A DNA stretch of 44,199 nucleotides. Origin: an uncultured Pelagibacteraceae bacterium. Lineage in GTDB: Bacteria; Pseudomonadota; Alphaproteobacteria; Pelagibacterales; Pelagibacteraceae. The DNA lies in assembly GCA_902617805.1 (NCBI GenBank), contig CACMYF010000007.1, positions 1-44,199 on the forward strand, written 5' to 3'. The first letter of the stretch is position 1; the number at the start of each line of letters is the position of its first letter. Position numbers and translations under genes: made by a program. The notes under the pieces are model-generated. The model saw only the letters and a program-made list of their open reading frames with translations. It was not told the DNA's origin and did no database searches. Of this stretch, positions 32,475-38,827 are shown piece by piece.

Positions 32475-32488
32475 AAATAATCTTTAAA

Positions 32489-32905
32489 TTATTTTTTTTC
32501 CTCTGCTGGAGCTGCTTCTGCTTTAGGAGCTTCTTCCTTAGGAGCTTCTGCTGCTGGAGCTGCTTCTGCTTTAGGAGCTTCTTTATTATCCTCTTCTTTT
32601 TTATTTCTCTCTTTTTTTGGCACTGCTTTATTTGGATTATTTCCATTTGCAGGCATAGGCATTAGTTCGTTCTCACCTAAAATTCTTGCTACTCTCGTTG
32701 TTGGTTGAGCTCCTTGACCAAGCCAATATTTAATTCTCTCAGCTTCTAGGCCCACTCTTTCTTTTTTCTCTTTTGGTAATAGAGGATTAAAGAAACCAAC
32801 CTTTTCTATAAATCTTCCATCTCTTGCAAAACGACTGTCGGCAACAACAACCTTATAAACAGGACGTTTTTTTGTTCCACCTCTTGATAATCTTAATTTT
32901 AACAT
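32489..32905 (-). CDS. rpsP: 30S ribosomal protein S16 with repeat tail
   Basis: S16 is needed for 30S assembly. The core (1 to about 80) begins [20 protein letters not shown] and contains [13 protein letters not shown] and [17 protein letters not shown], as expected. The ordinary length is 80-90 aa; here 138, because residues 84-138 form a Lys/Glu then Ala/Pro/Glu tail with a 16-residue unit repeated. The start is preceded by a strong AAGGAG six bases upstream, a good ribosome-binding site by the standards of this window. It lies 13 bases after ffh and 14 before trmD. Confidence 0.97.
   Translation of the reverse strand: MLKLRLSRGGTKKRPVYKVVVADSRFARDGRFIEKVGFFNPLLPKEKKERVGLEAERIKYWLGQGAQPTTRVARILGENELMPMPANGNNPNKAVPKKERNKKEEDNKEAPKAEAAPAAEAPKEEAPKAEAAPAEEKK
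32504..32583 (-). repeat. Direct repeat in the S16 tail (two identical 32-base copies)
   Basis: A 32-base sequence at 32504-32535 recurs without change at 32552-32583, an offset of 48 bases or 16 codons, so the reading frame is kept. The spacer between them holds a further partial copy. The unit encodes the Ala/Glu/Pro/Lys pattern of the S16 tail. A 36-base segment of it (32543-32578) matches the L19 tail (31274-31309) at 30 positions. Confidence 0.9.
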
Positions 32906-32918
32906 TTGTTCTCCTTTT

Positions 32919-34277
32919 TTACTTTAATTGGTTAAATAGCTCTGGCGGTATACCTTTATCAGACATACCTTTCAGATTTCCTTTTGACATCTTTTTCATC
33001 ATTTCAGACATCATTTTAAATTGCTTAAGCAATTTATTGATAGTGGCCGGATCTGTGCCAGAGCCATTAGCAATTCTTTTTTTTCTAGAACCATCTATTA
33101 TTTTTGGGTTCTCTCTTTCTTTTTTTGTCATTGATAAAATAACAGCTTCATTTTTAGTAATTATACTTTCATCAATTCCCGCTGAGTCCATTTGGGATTT
33201 AATTTTAGAAACTCCTGGCATAAAAGACATGATTCCCTCAATACCACCCATTTTTTTCATTTGTCTTAATTGAGATAAATAATCTTCCATAGAGAATTGA
33301 CCTTTTTTTAAATTTTCCTCTGCTTTTTTAAGATTTTCTTCTCCTAAATCTTGAGCCGCCTTTTCTACAAGGGATACAATATCCCCCATACCAAGTATTC
33401 TGTTTGCAATTCTGTCTGGATGGAATACTTCAAGATTATCTATTTTTTCTCCTATCCCTAAAAATTTAATTGGAACGTTTGAAACATATTTCATACTCAC
33501 TGCAGCTCCACCTCTTGCATCACCATCAGCCCTAGTTAAAATAATTCCAGATAAATTAACTGTATTTTTAAATTCTTTTGCCACTGAGGCTGCAACTTGA
33601 CCTGTTAAAGAGTCTGCAACTAAAAAAGTTTCTGTTGGATTAATGACAGCTTCAATTTGCTTAATCTCACTCATCATTTGTAGATCGATTTGAGTTCTAC
33701 CAGCAGTATCAAATAAAATTATTTCAGCTCCATTTAAATTAGCAGCACTTATTGCTCTTCTACAAATATCAGCAGGTTGCTGACCTTCTATAATAGGTAA
33801 AGTTAAAATATTATTTTGTTCTCCTAAAGATCTAAGTTGTTCTTGTGCAGCTGGTCTGTAAATATCTAGACTGACCATCATTACTTTTTTCTTTTTATTA
33901 TTTTCTAAAAATTTTGCTAATTTTGCTGTAGTTGTTGTTTTTCCAGAACCTTGTAATCCAACTAACATCATTGGCACAGGCGGTACCGCGTTTAAGTTTA
34001 TCTCATTATTTGTTGCACCTAATAAGTCTACAAGCTCATCATAAACAATTTTAACAACCATATCCCCAGGAGAGGTAGACCTTATTATCTCTTGGCCTAA
34101 TGCTTTTGGCTTAACTTTTTCAATAAAATCTTTTGCAACATCCAATGAGACATCTGCTTCAAGTAAGGCTTGTCTAATGCCTCTTAAACCTTCATCTACT
34201 TGAGCTTCATCAAGTGAAGGTGCCTTTTTCAGAGAAGAAAAAATTTCTTCAAATTTATTTGTTAAATTTTCAAACAT
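32919..34277 (-). CDS. ffh: Signal recognition particle GTPase Ffh
   Basis: SRP54 homologue that binds SRP RNA and signal sequences of nascent membrane proteins and docks with FtsY. I start it at the ATG 34275-34277 ([18 protein letters not shown]); the frame stays open further upstream to a GTG but that stretch is a structured leader, not plausible protein. The 452 aa show the N domain (1-85), the G domain with P-loop GLQGSGKT (107-114), DTAGR and [11 protein letters not shown], and the methionine-rich M domain from about 300, including SFMPGVSK and the closing [13 protein letters not shown]. Its partner FtsY is only 1 kb away on the other strand. Confidence 0.97.
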   Translation of the reverse strand: MFENLTNKFEEIFSSLKKAPSLDEAQVDEGLRGIRQALLEADVSLDVAKDFIEKVKPKALGQEIIRSTSPGDMVVKIVYDELVDLLGATNNEINLNAVPPVPMMLVGLQGSGKTTTTAKLAKFLENNKKKKVMMVSLDIYRPAAQEQLRSLGEQNNILTLPIIEGQQPADICRRAISAANLNGAEIILFDTAGRTQIDLQMMSEIKQIEAVINPTETFLVADSLTGQVAASVAKEFKNTVNLSGIILTRADGDARGGAAVSMKYVSNVPIKFLGIGEKIDNLEVFHPDRIANRILGMGDIVSLVEKAAQDLGEENLKKAEENLKKGQFSMEDYLSQLRQMKKMGGIEGIMSFMPGVSKIKSQMDSAGIDESIITKNEAVILSMTKKERENPKIIDGSRKKRIANGSGTDPATINKLLKQFKMMSEMMKKMSKGNLKGMSDKGIPPELFNQLK

Positions 34278-34390
34278 ATTTATTACGCATAGCAGTAACG
34301 CACTAGTGGGCGAACCCTCGCTGACTAGTGTCGATCTCTTTGTTTCCAAAGACACCGCAAAGTTAATGTTTTTGCGGAAACGGCAACAAC
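34278..34390 (-). promoter_or_regulatory. Predicted structured leader upstream of ffh
   Basis: Read on the minus strand, three hairpins follow each other: CCGCAAA/TTTGCGG with a 9-base loop (34355-34377); TCTTTG-GAAA-CAAAGA, a 6-bp stem closed by a GNRA tetraloop (34337-34352), extendable by GTGTC/GACAC; and CACTAGT/ACTAGTG enclosing GCGA/TCGC (34301-34330). Two alternative pairings compete: GTTGTTGC with GCAAAAAC (34368-34390) overlaps the first hairpin, and GTGTC/GACAC shares bases with the third. It is much more GC-rich and symmetrical than other spacers here. It may regulate ffh or be a separate small RNA. I know no family name for it. Confidence 0.45.
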
Positions 34391-34391
34391 C

Positions 34392-34397
34392 TATAAT
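34392..34397 (+). promoter_or_regulatory. Candidate -10 element for dapF-ftsY
   Basis: A perfect TATAAT lies 41 bases before the dapF start, predicting a leader of about 35 bases. The -35 region (TTTTTG, 17 bases upstream) is poor. On the opposite strand the overlapping bases read TATTAT, so the same spot could serve ffh, making this a possible bidirectional promoter between the two divergent SRP-related units. Confidence 0.4.
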
Positions 34398-34437
34398 AGA
34401 GGTTCAAAAAGTCAATAAATAAGTTAAATATCTATAT

Positions 34438-35262
34438 ATGGATATTAAAGCATTTAAAATGGACGGTTTAGGTAATGATTTTGTCATCATAGATAATAGG
34501 CAAACAATTACAAATTTGACGAAAGAGCAAATAATAAAGATTTGTGACAGAAAATTTATTGGCTGTGACCAACTAATATTGATTAAAAAAAATGATATTT
34601 CAGATGCTTCACTAGAATTTTATAATTCAGATGGAGGAATGTCTGGTGCGTGTGGAAATGGTACGCGATGTATTGCTGATTTATTAGGCAAAGAAAATAA
34701 CAAAAAAGAAATTGTCCTAACAACTTTATCTGGCAAATTAAAATCAAATATTGTTGGAGAAAAAATGGTTTCAACAGAAATAGGTGTTGCAAAAACAAAA
34801 TGGGACGAGATTCCATTGTCTAAAGAATTAAATACGAATAATTTAGGAATTAAAATTAATGACAAAAATAATAACGAATTTTCTGGCGGGACTGCTGTAA
34901 ATGTTGGAAATCCACATGTGGTTTTTTTTGTTGATAATAACGAAAATTTTGAAATTGAAAAAATTGGACCAAAAATTGAAACCCACTCTCTATTTCCAGA
35001 AAAATGTAATGTTACTTTAGCAACTGTAGTTAACAAAGAATTGATAAAAGTTAGAGTGTGGGAAAGAGGAGCAGGACTTACCAAAGCTTGTGGAACTGCA
35101 GCTTGCGCAACAGCTTTTGCCGCAAAACAAAACGGACTGGTAAATGATGAAGTTGATATTGAATTTTCTACAGGTAGATTGACAATTTCAATTGATGAAA
35201 ACAATAGTATTCATATGAAAGGACCAGTTTCAGATATTAAGGAGATAAATTTTAAAATTTAA
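34438..35262 (+). CDS. dapF: Diaminopimelate epimerase
   Basis: Converts LL- to meso-diaminopimelate for lysine and peptidoglycan. The enzyme is cofactor-free and uses two cysteines, both visible in the 274-aa protein: C72 in GACGNGTRC and C218 in KACGTAAC. The start MDIKAFKMDGLGNDFVIID is the family N-terminus, and NVGNPHVVFFV (155-165) is conserved. The stop overlaps the ftsY start by one base (TAATG), so the two are translationally coupled. In many alphaproteobacteria a MiaB-like methylthiotransferase gene stands between dapF and ftsY; it is absent here. Confidence 0.98.
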   Translation: MDIKAFKMDGLGNDFVIIDNRQTITNLTKEQIIKICDRKFIGCDQLILIKKNDISDASLEFYNSDGGMSGACGNGTRCIADLLGKENNKKEIVLTTLSGKLKSNIVGEKMVSTEIGVAKTKWDEIPLSKELNTNNLGIKINDKNNNEFSGGTAVNVGNPHVVFFVDNNENFEIEKIGPKIETHSLFPEKCNVTLATVVNKELIKVRVWERGAGLTKACGTAACATAFAAKQNGLVNDEVDIEFSTGRLTISIDENNSIHMKGPVSDIKEINFKI

Positions 35263-36179
35263 TGGGAATTTTTGAAAAATTTAAATCAGGTTTTAAAAAA
35301 AGTGCCTCAGCTTTTACAGCAGGTTTAAGAGATATAGTTGTAAAAAAAGAGATTGATGACAAAACATTAGACAAAATTGAAGATTACTTAATTCAATCCG
35401 ATGTTGGTATTGTTTCTGCTTCAGAAATAAGAGAAATAATTTCTCAAACAAAAATTTATCCCAATAAAGATTTAACCGAAGAAATAAATAATATTTTAAA
35501 AAATTATATTATTTCAATAATGAAACCTTTAGAAAATATTGAATTCTTCAAAAAAAAAGAAAAATTAAATGCAACATTGATTTCAGGTGTCAATGGTGTT
35601 GGAAAAACAACTACTATTGGAAAAATAAGTAAAATATTAAAAGGTAATGGAAATAAAGTAATGCTAGCTGCATCAGATACTTTTAGAGCGGCAGCCATAG
35701 AACAGTTAGAAAATTGGGCAAACAAAGTTAATGTTCAAATTACAAAATCATCTCAAGGCTCTGATCCTGCATCAGTTGCCTACAAGGCTATTGAAGAGGC
35801 ATTAAATAATGATTTCAATCAAGTTTTAATCGATACAGCTGGGAGATTACAAAATAAAAAAAATTTGATGGAAGAATATAAAAAAATTGCAAATGTTACT
35901 AAAAAAATTGATCCCGATGCTCCACATGATGTTATTTTAGTTTTGGACGCAACTTCAGGTCAAAATGTAATTAATCAGGTTGAAGAATTTAATAAAATTA
36001 TTCCAATAACTGGTCTTATTATGACAAAGTTAGATGGTACAGCAAAAGGTGGTATCCTTTTAGCAGTTGCTAAAAAATATAAACTACCAATTATCGCCCT
36101 TGGATTAGGTGAAAAAGAAGATGATTTGCAAATTTTTGAGGCCGAAAAATTCGCAGAAGCATTTACTCAAATTAATTAA
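35262..36179 (+). CDS. ftsY: Signal recognition particle receptor FtsY
   Basis: Membrane-associated GTPase that receives the SRP-ribosome complex. The 305-aa protein is the NG core only: N domain (1-95) starting MGIFEKFKSGFKKSA, which holds the amphipathic membrane-targeting helix, then the G domain with GVNGVGKTTT (109-118), DTFRAAAIEQL, DTAGRLQ and TKLDGTAKGG. It lacks the long acidic A domain of E. coli FtsY, as is usual in short alphaproteobacterial versions. The end overlaps the convergent gene for a secreted protein by 8 bases. Confidence 0.98.
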   Translation: MGIFEKFKSGFKKSASAFTAGLRDIVVKKEIDDKTLDKIEDYLIQSDVGIVSASEIREIISQTKIYPNKDLTEEINNILKNYIISIMKPLENIEFFKKKEKLNATLISGVNGVGKTTTIGKISKILKGNGNKVMLAASDTFRAAAIEQLENWANKVNVQITKSSQGSDPASVAYKAIEEALNNDFNQVLIDTAGRLQNKKNLMEEYKKIANVTKKIDPDAPHDVILVLDATSGQNVINQVEEFNKIIPITGLIMTKLDGTAKGGILLAVAKKYKLPIIALGLGEKEDDLQIFEAEKFAEAFTQIN

Positions 36180-36735
36180 TTAAAGTACTAGAAATTAAAG
36201 GTTTATAAAAACTACACTTATAATTTTCTCTAAATTCATAATGTCCACAATTTTTAGCTATAGAAGAAATAATAAAATCAAATTTTCCATTTACAGGATA
36301 AAGCTCTAACTTTTTTTCAACGATATCAAATTTAAAATTAGCTTTTAAACTTTTTACAGCACTAATCATCACCAGAGTTTTGTTATCTTTTAGAAGATAA
36401 TATGCAAAATCATCTGGGAAAACTGGGAAATCATACTCTTGCAAAAAATATTTTGCAGTTTTGGGAAACCATTCATAAGAGATTAATGGCAAAGACTCTT
36501 TTGTTTTATAGTTATAAATATAAAGATCTTTTGGAAAATCATTAATGTAATTTGAATTTTCTCCTCGAGCCAAGACAGCTTTTTCGCGGGTTTTAAAATA
36601 TAATGCAAAATTTTCATCGTGCGAATTCATTTGATCAATATGAAAAAGGCTATCTACAGATGCTAAATTTTCTTTAGCATTTGATAAATTGCTTAAAGAA
36701 AACAAGATAATAAAAAATATGTAAAGATTTTTCAT
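36172..36735 (-). CDS. Secreted protein of unknown function
   Basis: I do not recognise a family. The 187-aa protein begins with a clear Sec signal peptide: MKNLYIFFIILFSLSNLSNA, probably cleaved before KEN at about residue 20. The mature part is mixed alpha/beta in composition, with many Tyr, Phe and Lys residues, and has two cysteines close together near the C-terminus (CGHYEFRENYKCSF), which could form a disulfide in the periplasm. No lipobox is present. It is the last gene of the minus-strand transport region, 48 bases after the alpha/beta hydrolase, and ends inside the ftsY tail. Its signal peptide, length and uninterrupted frame support a real gene. Confidence 0.75.
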   Translation of the reverse strand: MKNLYIFFIILFSLSNLSNAKENLASVDSLFHIDQMNSHDENFALYFKTREKAVLARGENSNYINDFPKDLYIYNYKTKESLPLISYEWFPKTAKYFLQEYDFPVFPDDFAYYLLKDNKTLVMISAVKSLKANFKFDIVEKKLELYPVNGKFDFIISSIAKNCGHYEFRENYKCSFYKPLISSTLIN

Positions 36736-36783
36736 GATGTAACTTAAAAAAAAAATTTGAGTTATGTTTGTTTGGATTGTGGC

Positions 36784-37602
36784 TTAATTTAAACTATCAA
36801 CAAATGATTTAAGAGCTAATACAAGTTTATCATCATATTCCATCATATGATCGTCATATTTTGTAAAATATGAATATTTGGGTTCACTTGCTAAATTAAA
36901 AATTTTTTTACCCATCCAAAATGGAACTATTTGGTCAGCCTCACCATGCATTACTAATACTGGAATATTAATATTTTTAATTTTTTCATTATTTTCATAC
37001 TTATCTTTTAAAATTAAACCTACTGGAATATATGGATAAAAATTTTTCGCAGCCTCTATCATTGATGTGAAGGGCGTTTCTAATATTAATCCAGCAAAAT
37101 TTTTATTCTGAGTAATTTCAGTGGCAATGCCAGTTCCCAATGACTCTCCATAAATAATTATATCTTCTTCATTTAGACCTTTTTCTTTAAGCCAGTTTAT
37201 TGCACTAGCACCATCTGTATAAAGACCATCCTCACTTGGTTTTCCTTTATTACCGCTAAACCCTCTCCATGCGATAATTAAAAAATTAACATCCATATCT
37301 TTAAAATGATTTAACTTATGGATTCTGTTTTCAAGTGTCCCTGCATTTCCATGAAAATAAACTATTGTTTTATAATTTTTTAAATTTTTATTATGAAACC
37401 AGCCTAAAAGATTAATATTATCAGTTGTTTTGATGGTAACTTTTTCAATGTTAACTTCTAAATTATCTCCAGAATAATTATTCTCATCAGGATGATACAT
37501 TAAATTTCTTTGAAAAAAGAATAAGAAAATTAATATAATTAAGTAAATTGCAATAATACCAATAAATAATTCCAAAAAAAAATTCCTACGTTTTATTTTC
37601 AT
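36784..37602 (-). CDS. Membrane-anchored alpha/beta hydrolase (BEM46/ABHD13-like)
   Basis: The 272-aa protein has one N-terminal membrane helix (about 11-30) preceded by a basic KIKRR, then QRNLMYHPDE, a motif seen in the BEM46/ABHD13 branch of serine hydrolases. The catalytic set is complete: oxyanion segment YFHGNAGTLENR (82-93), nucleophile S154 in GESLG, D223 in HGEADQIVP, and H252 in DDHM. The topology would place the catalytic domain in the periplasm. The natural substrate is unknown for this group. Its start overlaps the end of the MFS gene by 17 bases. Confidence 0.85.
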   Translation of the reverse strand: MKIKRRNFFLELFIGIIAIYLIILIFLFFFQRNLMYHPDENNYSGDNLEVNIEKVTIKTTDNINLLGWFHNKNLKNYKTIVYFHGNAGTLENRIHKLNHFKDMDVNFLIIAWRGFSGNKGKPSEDGLYTDGASAINWLKEKGLNEEDIIIYGESLGTGIATEITQNKNFAGLILETPFTSMIEAAKNFYPYIPVGLILKDKYENNEKIKNINIPVLVMHGEADQIVPFWMGKKIFNLASEPKYSYFTKYDDHMMEYDDKLVLALKSFVDSLN

Positions 37603-38824
37603 ATTTTTTTCTATTTAATATTAAAAAAAATATATAAGAAATAATACTTAAGATTAAGAAAACTGAAAAAGCTGATTTAAAAGCAAATATTTCTGTGTGA
37701 CCCATACCTTTAACAATATCTATCACTAAGCCCATTAGCCATTGCATTATGAATGTTCCTGCGAATATTAATAAATTAAATGAAGTTAGTGCTTTACCAG
37801 CAGAATAACCTGAAAAAGAAAGGCCCACAGCTGGCTGTGTAACTGATAAAAAAATTGAACTTAAAATAAATAAAGTTATGTAGAATGCGCCCGCTTTTGG
37901 GCCTAGCAATATAATCACAATCATTACAGAAAAACTAATTGGCAAACCTAATTTAAGTATTCTTTTTGCAGTAAAACCTATACCTGAAATTTTTGGTAAA
38001 AAATAACCCCACAAAAAAAAAGATACCAACATAGTTACATTGATCCAAAATAATCCTGTAGCGCTCTGAAGTGGTGTATAACCAGCAACTCTAGTCATCC
38101 ATGGGCCTGCCCATAAAGTCTGTATAGCCATTAAGCCCCCATAATTAAATAAACCCATTGGAATTACACTTATAAAAAATCTATTTTTCCAAACTTCTGA
38201 TAAAGTTCCAGTATTACTTGGCTCTTCTAACTCTTTATTTTTAGTTAAATTCCATTTTGGAATGAAAACTAACATTAAAAAAATACTTATTAAAATTAAG
38301 ATAGCGATACCTCCAAATATCCATCTCCATCCAAAACTAGGCAATAAAAGTTGTACAGGCAATGTGGATGACAAAAAACCTAATGATGCAATCATTAGCA
38401 TCCATGAGTTTGCTCTTTGTTGCTGATTTTCTGCATACCATATTCTGTAACCCGTTAACGGAGCCATCAAACAAGCACTTACACCTACACCAATTAGAAT
38501 TCGTGAAACTAACAATCCTGAAAAGCTTTCAGCTAAAGCAAATGATCCTGTTCCAACTAATGCGATTAATAAAAAAGAAGAGACAATTTTTTTTGGTCCA
38601 TATTTATCTAACAAATATCCAAGCGGTATTTGCATACAAGCAAAACCTAAAAAATAACCTCCAGCTAATAATCCTAAATCAGCTGCTAATAAATTAAATT
38701 CTAAGGTTAATACTGGTGAAAGTGTTGCAGTAATTGCACGTAACAAACATGATAAAAAATAACCAAATGCAAATACAAAAAAAACAACAATAGCCTGTTT
38801 TTTTGGTAAAATATAATTTTCCAT
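37586..38824 (-). CDS. Major facilitator superfamily transporter
   Basis: A 412-aa inner-membrane protein with about 12 hydrophobic helices. The loop between helices 2 and 3 reads GYLLDKYGPKK (about 69-79), the MFS motif A. RILIGVGVSACLMAPLTGYR (110-129) resembles the fourth-helix arginine motif used in proton coupling. It looks like the nitrate/sugar-phosphate/anion-type MFS branch, but the substrate cannot be read from sequence by eye. It begins 3 bases after the dctM stop, so a single message for TRAP and MFS transporters is likely; an export role alongside TRAP uptake is possible. Confidence 0.9.
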   Translation of the reverse strand: MENYILPKKQAIVVFFVFAFGYFLSCLLRAITATLSPVLTLEFNLLAADLGLLAGGYFLGFACMQIPLGYLLDKYGPKKIVSSFLLIALVGTGSFALAESFSGLLVSRILIGVGVSACLMAPLTGYRIWYAENQQQRANSWMLMIASLGFLSSTLPVQLLLPSFGWRWIFGGIAILILISIFLMLVFIPKWNLTKNKELEEPSNTGTLSEVWKNRFFISVIPMGLFNYGGLMAIQTLWAGPWMTRVAGYTPLQSATGLFWINVTMLVSFFLWGYFLPKISGIGFTAKRILKLGLPISFSVMIVIILLGPKAGAFYITLFILSSIFLSVTQPAVGLSFSGYSAGKALTSFNLLIFAGTFIMQWLMGLVIDIVKGMGHTEIFAFKSAFSVFLILSIISYIFFLILNRKKYENKT

Positions 38825-38827
38825 TAA

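Noticed and set aside
32416-32646. 76-aa Lys/Gln-rich reading frame between rpsP and trmD as a remnant of rimM
   Set aside because: It is an out-of-frame reading of the S16 tail repeats and the trmD start; its composition is repetitive and has no RimM features.
34278-34355. 26-residue N-terminal extension of Ffh from an upstream GTG
   Set aside because: The extra residues have no resemblance to the Ffh N domain, the stretch is occupied by hairpins, and MFENLTNKF at 34277 is the normal family start.
34278-34390. SRP RNA (4.5S) or a tRNA/tmRNA piece in the ffh spacer
   Set aside because: The conserved SRP RNA apical segment with AGCAGCC is absent. A GGGTTCGCCC segment looks like a T arm, but no acceptor stem, CCA or tag reading frame accompanies it.
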